Below the pieces are notes generated by a model. It saw only the letters and a list, made by a program, of their open reading frames with translations. It ran no database searches and was not told the origin of the DNA. A program made the position numbers and the translations under genes. Positions 30,423-39,682 of a DNA stretch of 64,000 bases are shown here, one piece after another. Positions within the stretch are counted from its first letter, which is position 1. Each line of letters begins with the position of its first letter. This DNA comes from Trichomonas vaginalis G3 (lineage: Eukaryota > Parabasalia > Trichomonadida > Trichomonadidae). The DNA lies in NCBI RefSeq assembly GCF_026262505.1, contig NC_067203.1:6758001-6822000 (forward strand), read 5' to 3'.

Positions 30423-31085
30423 TTACTCACAATATTTTTGTACAAAACGACCCCAAACTTTTAACTTCTTTTCTGCAGCTTCTAATGAAATTTTAGCGAG
30501 TTCATATTCTCTAAATTCTCTCTTTAAATCTTCTTGTTCCCATTGGTCTAGTTCGTATGGAGAATCTCTATAACCAGAACATATCTCACGTTCATGTTCT
30601 ATTTGTTTTTCGCACATTTTTCTAACTTCTTGTTCGAACAAAGGTTTTGCATTCTCTACTGTATCTTCAAGTTCTTCTTCATCTAATTTCTCATGAACTT
30701 TCTTGTCTATGGAGTCCAGAATTTTTCCAACTGCTATACAATATTTTGGAGAAGCCCACATTGCTATATAGTTTACAAGTCTTGGGTCTACATACGTTCC
30801 TCTAACCTGTTTGATTTCATCAGGAATTCCTGCATGAACTTTGTATAAAAAGCAACCGCCGGAATTCCGCGGGTTGGTATATTCTTCACAAAATGCCTTA
30901 AAATACTCTTCCCAGGACTTATTTTCCAACAACTTTCTAAAGTCTTTCCTAAACTGCTGACACATATTTGTTACATTTATATAACCATCCTTGTCTCTAC
31001 GTAAGACTTCAATACCGTTGTAAGTGCCTTTTGTGAATGTTTCGCCATTAGATTTGTTCGTGAACGTTTTTGCTTCGACTGTCAT
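30423..31085 (-). CDS. Element 1 part: KilA-N domain protein
   Basis: A 220-residue protein from the ATG at 31,085. The KilA-N core is clear: GYINVTNMCQQF, then RGTYVDPRLVNYIAMWASPKYC (read as two parts), about residues 32-125, followed by a charged helical tail. It should bind DNA and may regulate the element or the host. The coding region contains a copy of the GC-rich palindrome found in the flanking inverted repeats (30,854-30,875), read as NPRNSGG. It looks whole. Element 2 lacks it. Confidence 0.85.
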   Translation of the reverse strand: MTVEAKTFTNKSNGETFTKGTYNGIEVLRRDKDGYINVTNMCQQFRKDFRKLLENKSWEEYFKAFCEEYTNPRNSGGCFLYKVHAGIPDEIKQVRGTYVDPRLVNYIAMWASPKYCIAVGKILDSIDKKVHEKLDEEELEDTVENAKPLFEQEVRKMCEKQIEHEREICSGYRDSPYELDQWEQEDLKREFREYELAKISLEAAEKKLKVWGRFVQKYCE

Positions 31086-31229
31086 TTCAGTTCTTACAAT
31101 AAAAATAAAAAATATTTTTTTTAAAAAACTAACTTTCTTTTTTATTTCGGGAAAATTCATGAAAATTCAACGGGTGAGAAAAGAGGTGAGAAAAGAGGTG
31201 AGATCTCACCACTTCACCTAAAATATATT

Positions 31230-31370
31230 TTTTGGTGGGACGTCGGACATTCGTTTGTGGCTTAACCGTCGGACATTGTTCTGAAAAAGTACAAGTCTTG
31301 TTCCACTTCTCGGGTCAGCCGTTCTACATAACCTCAGAAGGCGACATCCAACCAGTTCAGTAAACATCTC
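31230..31370 (+). repeat. Remnant of the element 2 accessory module
   Basis: CGTCGGACATTCGTTTGTG at about 31,241 matches the module gene start at 53,383-53,402. About 65 bases from 31,298 match 53,888-53,952, the end of another module gene. What lies between them in element 2 is absent. Confidence 0.85.
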
Positions 31371-31418
31371 ATTTTAACTCACTTTTTTTCTATCTTAAGG
31401 AAATTCATGAAAATTCAC

Positions 31419-31543
31419 CTGTTGAATTTTGTATAAAAAGCAACCGCCGGAATTCCGGCGGTTGGTATATTCTTCACAAAATGCTTGTTTTGAGGTTGAG
31501 CCACTTTTGGCTCCACCTCTTTTTTCAACCAAAACTCATTTTT
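31419..31543. repeat. Right arm of the KilA-N cassette inverted repeat
   Basis: Mirror of 30,020-30,147. Its centre is CCGCCGGAATTCCGGCGG, a different sequence from the left arm but still a perfect palindrome. Confidence 0.92.
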
Positions 31544-32403
31544 CAATACTTTTTCAGCACTTTTCCGTAGTTGTATATGAAAGACAATTCGAGATAAAAG
31601 TCATAGTACAATGGTATTATATGCTGCACACCGTTTGTTGTGAACCAAACTTGAAAGTCAGAGAAACTGTTACTAGGTGGTTCGTAGAATTTAGAAGCAA
31701 AGTCATAAAAGTCCTTACCGATACATAGAAAACTGTTGTTGCTTGAACTGAAACTTGCATGACACATGACATTTTGAGGGTCAAACACGTTTCTATAAAC
31801 TGTCAAATCTGCTGGTGGAAGTATAAATTTAAATGGACCATCTGGTGGTAATGGTTCGTTCTGGTTTAGTAACCGAAGAAATTGTGCCCAAGAACGTTTG
31901 TCTACTCCCCAATATAAAAACTCTGTATCTCTTGGAGGGTTAATTTCAATCTTTTGAAATGAAACGGTGGAGTTCATCTTGTCATATTCTAGTTTCAGAT
32001 AGTATGTTCCATTTAGTAAAGAGTCGTATTTTTCTTGAAATTCCCAGTAGTATTTGTTTATTTGAGTTTGAAAGTCATTTAGAGTTTTTTCAAGACTTTC
32101 GTCTGAACGAATTGTAAAGATTTTCATTTCGTCAAATTTTTCTATTAGACCATCAGAACCTTTATACTGCCCATGAAAATATACTGCGAACATAAACGCG
32201 TTAGTTCTATTTGAAAACAAAACTCTTCTAAATCCTATTGCCTTTGCATCTGAAGGACTTTGAAGCCAACGAATTGGATAGTCAAACCTGTAAGCTCCGG
32301 ATGAAATTTCTTCATCTGAAATATTCCTACCAGCATTTGTAAAGATATAGTCTAACGGTTTTGTATCTGCTACTTTTGTTCTTTGTTTTTCAACCTGAAG
32401 CAT
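31543..32403 (-). CDS. Element 1 part: 286-residue protein, paralogue of the gene at 38,055
   Basis: The protein begins MLQVEKQRTKVADTKPLDYI and is collinear with the plus-strand gene at 38,055-38,908: YRFDYPIRWLQSP against YRFDYPLRWLRDP, and SFSDFQVWFTTNG against SISDFQVWFTTDG. No named family is recognised; a beta-rich surface or virion protein is a guess. It looks whole. Its start follows a TATATGTAAAAATA word on the other strand. Element 2 has only the other paralogue. Confidence 0.7.
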   Translation of the reverse strand: MLQVEKQRTKVADTKPLDYIFTNAGRNISDEEISSGAYRFDYPIRWLQSPSDAKAIGFRRVLFSNRTNAFMFAVYFHGQYKGSDGLIEKFDEMKIFTIRSDESLEKTLNDFQTQINKYYWEFQEKYDSLLNGTYYLKLEYDKMNSTVSFQKIEINPPRDTEFLYWGVDKRSWAQFLRLLNQNEPLPPDGPFKFILPPADLTVYRNVFDPQNVMCHASFSSSNNSFLCIGKDFYDFASKFYEPPSNSFSDFQVWFTTNGVQHIIPLYYDFYLELSFIYNYGKVLKKY

Positions 32404-32449
32404 TTAATATATGTAAAAATATACTGTTTTAAAAACGTTTTTATTTCAT

Positions 32450-32500
32450 GCAATGTTTTATTTCATGCAATGTTTTATTTCATGCAATGTTTTATTTCTG
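32450..32500. repeat. Three tandem copies of an 18-base repeat at the polymerase 3' end
   Basis: TTTCATGCAATGTTTTAT repeats at the end of the polymerase gene and just beyond it. Element 2 has a single unit. Confidence 0.85.
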
Positions 32501-34627
32501 TGCCGTCTTCAAGTATGCCCCAGTACTTACGCTTGGAGAGGACATGAACTTCGGAAAATACCTTATCTAGCTTAAAACAGCCCATCTTTTCACCGACCAT
32601 TCCCATTTCAATGAGTTTGTTGTATCCTTCTTCGTTCGTCATGAGTGCGTCAATGTTCTCATAGTAAACCTTCACTTTGGATTTGACTTCGGAGAAGAAT
32701 TTGTTGTAGTTGTCAAGGACTGCCTTTGCGAACTGAGGGTAAGACCAATGTTCGACAATAGGTTTTACTGTGGTTACTAAGCCATTTTGACCTTCGGTGA
32801 ACTCGTATTTCAAAACAAAAGGAGAAAACCTTTCAACAAAGTTGTCGACCTTCTCATAGTGTTTACTCTTCATCTTTTGAGGTTTCTTAATGGAATACCC
32901 CCATGTCGAATTCATAAGCAATTTGAGTGTCATTGCAAGTTTGGGGTTTGAAGCTTTCCTAATATCATACAGTTTTGTATGACTTTTCCAACTGTATAGT
33001 TCCTTCCCGGGAACTCACCATCTTCGTTTGGAATTCCAGTCGGAATATATTGGACAAACCTCATGTACGCAGCGTTAAGGTCGACATAGTATATTTTTTC
33101 ATCTGAGTCGAACTTGTCGCATCCAATCGGTCCAGTTTGTGGAAATTCAAGTGAGTCTCTTATCTTCTGAGAAACTTCTCCTGTTATCTCATAAACATCG
33201 TCGAAGCAACCTGTTTCATATAAAACCTTCTGACCTAACTTAGAAGCTCTCCAATACAATTTGACGTCAATTGGATGTCTCAATGGAAGTTTGTTTATAG
33301 CATCTTGAAGTTCTTGCAACCTCATTGGAAGTTCTTCTGGTTCAGGTTGGTATCCGAACAATCCAACTCCTCGTGGAACTGTGTACTTCTTTTGTGCTAT
33401 AACTTTGTCTGGAACAACTTTTGGTCTTGCTAACAATGAAAAGTTTGTTTCGTCTTTTGGTACAAAAGTTTCTGTCAGCTTGTCATCTGGAATTGGTTCC
33501 AACAAGCCTTTCTCGAAAAGAATGTTAACAGCTCTGACAATGTTGCACTTGCCTTTTCCGAACAATGGGTTTGTAAGACTTTCGTTCAACATGAAGTGGT
33601 TGTGGACAAGTACAATCTTCAACCATGGTAAGTCTTTGTCAACAACATAGTCGTCATGTGAAGAACCTTTCTCAGTCGGAATGTTGACTCGGATATTGAC
33701 ATTTGCCAACGGTGCAACTTTTGCCAATTGACCTCTGCGAATGTACCTTGTCTTCACACATGACTCAAGATACTTCATTTTCTCATCTGTAACAAGACCA
33801 GAGTTCCTGAGACATGTAAGAATACAAGGTTCATTGACAATTGTTTCAATTGAATTGTAAATTCCATACCTTGTCAAGTCAATGCCAGACTTATTTCTGA
33901 ACGGGAAGTATCCAGCATGTTGTCTGACTGCTTGAGGGTTAGGTTGGTACCATTCGAACTTGACGCTTGCAATTCCTTCAATTGCATTCAAAATGTCTGA
34001 GTCGGAATCAACCATTTGTTCTCTCTTTGTAGTCTTGAAAGCGTCAAGGAGTTGTGCGGCTGTTGTGACATTGCCATGTGCATAGTAAATGTGACCATCC
34101 AAATCTTTTACGGTCAATCTGAGATTGTGTCCTTTCTTATTTCCGTCTTGAATTGCAGCAAGTACACCCATGAAGCCTTCTTTGTTCTTTCCTTCGTCAA
34201 AGTTTACTGTAAAGGTTCGACCAGATGTAATTTGACTTCTAACTTCACGGTACTTTTCATATGCATATCTTGTTCTTTCCATGGGAGCATGTGCGTCTTC
34301 ACCTTTTCCTTTTTTCCTTCTCAAAGGATGCAATTGTTCGTCATGTTTCCAGTAGAACCTGGCAAAGCCGTCGTGTCCTTCAACTTGAGGTTCACTAACA
34401 TCGAAAGGCATGTCCATAAGACGTTCTTCTTCTAACCTCTCTAGTCTGTTTGGATAATTTGCACGTGCTGTTTCCAAGTCCATTTCGTAGCGAAGACCAG
34501 ACAATTTGTCATAGACTTTTATGGGTCTTCCCTTCCTATATTTAAACTTCTTCGAAACTCTCCAACCATATCTTTGCAACTCTGCTTTTATTCTAGCAGA
34601 TTTTCTATCCATTCTATATGGGGGCAT
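32475..34627 (-). pseudogene. Element 1 part: DNA polymerase B, protein-primed type
   Basis: The palm-domain motif A region (YYVDLNAAYMRF) and the motif B-like LKLLMNSTWGYSIKK are visible, followed by the VYYENIDALMT segment in the place of motif C. An N-terminal region of several hundred codons precedes them. Protein-primed polymerase B copies linear genomes with inverted ends and is a defining part of Polintons. The gene is broken. Confidence 0.8.
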
Positions 34628-34658
34628 TTTTATAAAAATAAAAAAAAATGTTTTTCCT

Positions 34659-35243
34659 TTACTTTACATAACCACCTGCTGCCATAAGTCTTTGACGCCA
34701 ACCCATACCAGCTAATGAAGGTTGACTTGGTTTAGTTTGGAAACTAAACTTTGGTTTTGGTTTATCTTCAGTTTTTGGTTTTTCTTCTTCTATTGGTTTT
34801 TCGTCACTTTTCGGTTCATCTGACTTTACCTCACTTGCTGGAACAGTTGTGTCGTCAACATCTTCATAAATGTCATATGCCATTTGTTTTTGTTTTCCTT
34901 TCAACTTTTTGTGTTTGTTGTAAAGTTTAGAATATTTCGACTCTAAGTCAATGAGATGTTCTATAATGAACTGTTGGTCAGTGAAGTAAACTTTTCCATC
35001 TGTTGTCTCGAAAGCTCCTTCAGACTTCAATATTTTATTTGTGAGAGTCTGTTTCTTTTTTGAGATACTAGCCGTTCCATTTTTATGAAAAGTGACTTTG
35101 TAGTTAGGGTTTGTATTTCCAGACCTGGCACTTTCTATTATTGAATTTTTCTCTTCATCTGTAAGTTCTTTGACAGGTTTTGACAATGGTTCTGAACTTT
35201 TTGTTTGTGGTGTCAAATCTACCGTTTCAACTTCTTCGGTCAT
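34659..35243 (-). CDS. Element 1 part: 194-residue charged protein
   Basis: Begins MTEEVETVDLTPQTKSSEPL. It has a Lys-rich coiled-coil centre and a Pro/Lys/Glu-rich C-terminal half ending MAAGGYVK. Low-complexity virion or scaffold protein is a guess. It looks whole. Confidence 0.6.
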   Translation of the reverse strand: MTEEVETVDLTPQTKSSEPLSKPVKELTDEEKNSIIESARSGNTNPNYKVTFHKNGTASISKKKQTLTNKILKSEGAFETTDGKVYFTDQQFIIEHLIDLESKYSKLYNKHKKLKGKQKQMAYDIYEDVDDTTVPASEVKSDEPKSDEKPIEEEKPKTEDKPKPKFSFQTKPSQPSLAGMGWRQRLMAAGGYVK

Positions 35244-35262
35244 TTCATCTCAGTAAAAAATT

Positions 35263-35418
35263 TTAGTTTGGTTTGTTTTCAACTGGTTGTTGAGGTTTTT
35301 TAAGTCGGTCTAAAACTTCCTGAGGTATAGGAAGAACTTGACAAACACGTGGTGGTGTAACTGCTGGAAGCCGACAAATCCATCTTGAACCCATTTGTCT
35401 CAAAGCTGTATTGTTCAT
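35263..35418 (-). CDS. Element 1 part: 51-residue protein of unknown function
   Basis: A short gene beginning MNNTALRQMGSRWICRLPAV, with two Cys and a Pro-rich tail. The same frame, length and start context (TTTTTTACTGAGATGA before ATG) are kept at 58,521-58,676 with very few changes, which supports it as real. The same TACTGAGATGAA context precedes the gene at 35,243. Confidence 0.65.
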   Translation of the reverse strand: MNNTALRQMGSRWICRLPAVTPPRVCQVLPIPQEVLDRLKKPQQPVENKPN

Positions 35419-35437
35419 TTCATCTCAGTAAAAAAAT

Positions 35438-35839
35438 TTACATTCCCCACGTTTGAGGCGGTTGAGGTTGGTTGTTGTTTACCCACTGTTGTGCATGGTT
35501 ATATCCTCTGTTAAAGAATCTTTCACCTTGGTCCATATAGTGCCCTGCTTGGTTATAGTAGTCATTTGCTTTGTTATAGTAGTTTCCTGCTTGTCTTCCT
35601 ACATTGTCCATCCAGCCTTGAACTTTTCCTCTTGTTTCAGGATTTGGAATAAGATTTGTTGCATCTCGTGCTACCTCCCAACCTTTCTGTACAGTTTGTA
35701 TAATAGGTTGTGCTTTCTCTTTCAGTATACCTAATGTACTCAAAATCTTCCTTCCAATTCCAAATGCACCTCTGGCTATTGTTCCCACTGCGGGTAAAAA
35801 TCTAGATGCGACTCCTGCTAATGCGCCAAATAAACCCAT
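35438..35839 (-). CDS. Element 1 part: 133-residue amphipathic, Gly/Tyr/Asn-rich protein
   Basis: Begins MGLFGALAGVASRFLPAVGT, a small-residue hydrophobic head, then a repeated Y-N-K/Q-A-x-x-Y helix pattern. It resembles membrane-active minor virion proteins (adenovirus pVI-like in character, not in sequence). MGxFG is shared with the gene at 38,905. It looks whole. Confidence 0.6.
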   Translation of the reverse strand: MGLFGALAGVASRFLPAVGTIARGAFGIGRKILSTLGILKEKAQPIIQTVQKGWEVARDATNLIPNPETRGKVQGWMDNVGRQAGNYYNKANDYYNQAGHYMDQGERFFNRGYNHAQQWVNNNQPQPPQTWGM

Positions 35840-35855
35840 TTCTTATGGGTTAAAA
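35840..35855. promoter_or_regulatory. Divergent 16-base promoter
   Basis: TTCTTATGGGTTAAAA separates the start codons of the amphipathic protein and the integrase. The same bases stand at 59,098-59,113. Confidence 0.55.
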
Positions 35856-36811
35856 ATGACGAATTCAAACAAGGACCCGTATGTTTCTAAGGCAACAAAG
35901 AAAGCACTCATGGTAAAAATCTTTAGTTCAACACCAAATGCTTGGTTTATGGATATCTTGGAAAACATTCCGAGGTATAGAGAAGATGGACCACCATACT
36001 GGCTAATATTTGTTGGTCAAAACACAAGATACTGTGAAGCCATACCATTATGGTCCAAAAATATTTTAGATGTGAAAACTGCTTTGACAATATTCGTTGA
36101 CAAATACCATCCAACAAAACTGACATCTGACTATGAAAGTTCTTTCAAATCAGACGATATTAAAAACTATCTGCGTTCAAAAAATGTAAACCAATATTTC
36201 ATTGTCGACCAAAACCATTCTGCTCTTGGTGTCATTGACGGTTGTATAAAAATGTTAAGAGACTTAAACCAACCACAAGGTGGTGAAGCAAATGAAATGT
36301 CATATGACGACAAGTATAGACACTTCTCCATGGCAAAGATGAGACAAGTTTTAATATTTACAATAGCCGTAAACAAAAAGGTTTGGGAAACCACTCCCTG
36401 AAGAAATGAAAAACAACCCCGACTTAGAGAAAGACTATATATTTAAACAATTTAGTCAAGAAGACAAACAAGAAAGAATGCCAGGCTTCAAACTTCAGAA
36501 AGGTGACAAAGTAAAATAGAAATACCTAAACGCGACCCATATGAAAATACTATTGACTATGACAACAATGGAACCCGACAGGTACTCACATTCGTGTTCG
36601 TAAAAATAGAAGAAAGTATACAAGAGAATATTATGAAGTTTTAGGCAAACATGGCAAAATGTACAGACTGCAAGCAGAAGATAAAACTACTATTGTCAGA
36701 CCTCGTTTCAAACTTGTCAAAGTTCAAGGTGGTATACTTTCAAAGACAGTTCCTAACAAATATAAGACAACTCCTGACGAATATGCTAAAGAAGTTGAAA
36801 ATGACGACTAA
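35856..36811 (+). pseudogene. Element 1 part: rve-family integrase
   Basis: An RNase H-like integrase core is visible (PPYWLIFVGQNTRYCEAIPL, KLTSDYESSFKS, FIVDQNHSALGVID), followed by a C-terminal SH3-like region (YYEVLGKHGKMYRLQ). Maverick integrases of this kind insert the element and make 5-6 base target duplications. The gene is broken. Confidence 0.8.
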
Positions 36812-38036
36812 GCAATTCTATACCATGCGTAAACTGTCATGTAAGGTGGCATGTAGTCTTTACTTTGTCCCGTTGTTTGCGTATACCCTGAAACGAAATG
36901 TGTATGGTTCCTCCTCCTCAGTTACTCAGTAACAATTTATAGCAAACTGAACGTTGTCTTTAACATCATATCCTTTACCTTTTGTCATTCCTGTCCAATC
37001 CCAATATCTATGCTTATGCCCACCTTCTCGAGATGTAGTTAAACTTACGTAGTGACTGTGCGCAGGTAAATTTGCACCTGAAATCGTTTTACTTCCACCT
37101 GTTTCCTTTGAAGAGTTTGCACAATACAAAAACCTGTCGACTATTTGAGTCCAAGTTCCAAAACCAAGTACTACTTCTGGTCTGGTAGAGTTCATTGACG
37201 TATAAATAGAACCTATAGGATATACTGTTTGAAGTATTTCTGTCTTTAACGTTTGAAGCTCTGTTTTGTCAGCTTTTTATCATATAAATCTTGAGCAGTG
37301 AATAACATTGTTTTCATCCTCCATGACATAGACATTTCTACATCTAGTGTATTTCATCGTTGTTATGTCTTCATCCGATGTTAAACCTTGTGGAAAGTTA
37401 GAGTTTCCAATTTAATACATCCCCACCAGTTTCTTCAACCGTTCCTTCAATATTTTCTATACCAACAGTTGCGAAGAAATCGTGTGTATGGTTCTTATCT
37501 GCTTTCTTTTCAAGGCTAACGTTTAAGTCTGTTATTTCAGAAGATGTATGTGTATGTCCAACGTCACTTTTCCTGTTTAAGGTTTCTTGTAAGTTTGTAA
37601 TATCAGATATAGAATGTATATGAGTCTTGTCAGCTTTGCCATCTAACTTTTCTTGAAGTTCATCTACGTCATAGATGTTATGTGTATGGTGTTTTTGTGG
37701 GTATGTTCTTTCTGTCCATGCGAGAATATAGTCTTTTGTTGCATCTACATACTCTTTGTCAGCTTTGTTGTCAACATCTGCTTTCAAAAGAAGTTCTTTT
37801 ATAGGCTTCTCGTTTAAAGTTCCTTTTGTTGGATTTACACAGACAGTATGGTTCTTATTGTCTTGAAACAGAAACTCGTCTGTTAAAGGGTTTAATGTCA
37901 GTTTTAAGTTTCCTTCTTTCAATGACTCAGATATCTTAGAATAGTTTGAAAAGTTTGTTGTGTTCTTATTTAGAGCTTGCACAATGAGTTGTCGGTTGTG
38001 TTGTATTTCTCTCATAGACGCTGTTTCTTTCGACAT
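36808..38036 (-). pseudogene. Element 1 part: phage-type tail-fibre/collar protein
   Basis: Same layout as the whole copy at 60,071-61,306: HTH-containing coiled repeats, then GSIYTSMNSTRPEV and GSKTISGANLPAHSH. The gene is broken here. Confidence 0.75.
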
Positions 38037-38054
38037 TTTTATTCTAGATAAAAA
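38037..38054. promoter_or_regulatory. Divergent 18-base promoter
   Basis: TTTTATTCTAGATAAAAA lies between two start codons. TCTAGA is its centre. It recurs at 61,307-61,324. Confidence 0.6.
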
Positions 38055-38908
38055 ATGCTTTCAATAGAAAAAGAAAATTCAAGAGTTGCTACAACTAAAC
38101 CATTAGATGAACTTTTTACGAATGTAGGTCAAAAGTTTGAGACAGAGACCGTAAAGCATGAAGGCTATCGTTTTGACTACCCACTAAGATGGTTAAGAGA
38201 CCCATCCGTCACAAAAGCTATTGGCTTTCGTAGAATGAAGTTCATTTCAGAAGCCATACATGGTTTCCCATTTACGGTCGCTTTTGAAATTCGATACTAT
38301 AACAAAGAAAAACGTACGTATGAGAAATTTGAACAGGGAAAACTTTTACAAGTTAGTTTGCTTGTAAACTTAGAAACAACTCTTCAAGCTTTTCAAGAAA
38401 AAATAAACGATATCTATCTCGAATATGCAAAACAGTACAACATTGACGAAGGAGAGTACCATCTCGATATTTTATATGACAGGAAAAATGCAACTGTTAA
38501 AATCAATAGAATAGAAGACCTTGGAGACAACGTTTATATTTCTACAAAATATAACAACTTGGCATGGTATAGATTTTGAGGATGTTAAATCAGCCTGCAG
38601 AATATCCAGTACACCCGAACTTTTATGAAGTCGAAAACCTAATGGAACATATGAAAATGTTTTCGACTCAGATGCTATTATCGTTCATGCTTCATTTTCT
38701 GGTGCACAAAACTCTTTTTTATGCTTGGCAAATGACTTTTACGAAAAAGCTACAAAGCTATATGAACCACCGAGTGGAAGTATTTCAGACTTTCAAGTAT
38801 GGTTTACAACAGATGGAAGAAAGAGAATAGTTCCATTATACCACGCGTTTTACTTAGAACTTAGTTTCATATACAACTACTATCGAACGGTAAAAATATA
38901 ATTTTTAA
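38055..38908 (+). pseudogene. Element 1 part: paralogue of the 286-residue protein
   Basis: Begins MLSIEKENSRVATTKPLDEL. It shares its whole layout with the gene at 31,543-32,403. The function is unknown. The gene is broken. Confidence 0.65.
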
Positions 38909-39147
38909 TACGGTTGAGGTGTTGGATTTGGTTGCCAACTAGACTGTGGTGCAGGTTCAGGCTGTTGTATAACAGGAGCTTGTTCTTCTGGTTCAGGGTC
39001 TTTAGGTATAATACCAACGAACTGACCTACTCTTTTACCAATATTTTTGACTCCGTTCCAAATTCCTCTTCCGACAGATTTTATTCCATTCCATATACCT
39101 CTTCCAACATTTCGAAAGAAGTTTCCTATTCTTCCAAAGAAACCCAT
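38905..39147 (-). CDS. Element 1 part: 80-residue amphipathic protein
   Basis: Begins MGFFGRIGNFFRNVGRGIWN, followed by three RGIWNGIK/RGIWNGVK-type amphipathic turns and a Pro/Gln tail. Looks like a membrane-active peptide or minor virion protein. Its stop overlaps the stop of the opposite gene. It looks whole. Confidence 0.6.
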   Translation of the reverse strand: MGFFGRIGNFFRNVGRGIWNGIKSVGRGIWNGVKNIGKRVGQFVGIIPKDPEPEEQAPVIQQPEPAPQSSWQPNPTPQPY

Positions 39148-39165
39148 TTTACTATATGTAAAAAT

Positions 39166-39527
39166 CTAATGTCCGCCTAGTCTCTTACGTTTCCTTCTGA
39201 GTTCCATAGCATTTTTTAACTGGAGCTCATACATTCTATTTCTCCTCTGGTAGAAAAATATTCCGGGTCAACTCCTGTGTTCGCGTCATCTGCATAGAGT
39301 TGTTTATATCCCACTTCAGGGTTTGTATAAAACTCTTTCCATCTCATATTTGCATACCATGGTGGCAAACCTAACGCAGCGTCATTTGACATGGCAGTTT
39401 GCATTTGTACATCTGTTGGCACTTGACCATAGTTTGCCATTGCAGTTTGTATTCTAACTTCATTTGGAATATTCTCTGGGTTTGGTTGTCCAGGTTGCTG
39501 TGCATTCGCTAAGTTCTGTGCGTCCAT
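39166..39527 (-). pseudogene. Element 1 part: small protein of about 120 codons
   Basis: Begins MDAQNLANAQQPGQPNPENI, with two QTAM(A/S)N repeats, and a basic tail. No family recognised. The gene is broken. Confidence 0.55.
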
Positions 39528-39550
39528 TTAATATTAGATAAAAATATCTC

Positions 39551-39682
39551 TTACGAGTACATATGCTGAACATTTGCTGGCATTGGTTCATCTTCATATT
39601 CTCTATATCTTTCTGCCACGTCAAATAAGTAAATGACACAATGGAAAAAACCTAAAACAAGTAGTCCTATTTCAAACCACAT
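39551..39682 (-). CDS. Element 1 part: 43-residue single-span membrane protein
   Basis: MWFEIGLLVLGFFHCVIYLF is a clear membrane span, followed by a charged tail (DVAERYREYEDEP). It overlaps the end of the methyltransferase gene by 16 bases. It looks whole here; its counterpart lies near 62,822-62,952. Confidence 0.6.
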   Translation of the reverse strand: MWFEIGLLVLGFFHCVIYLFDVAERYREYEDEPMPANVQHMYS

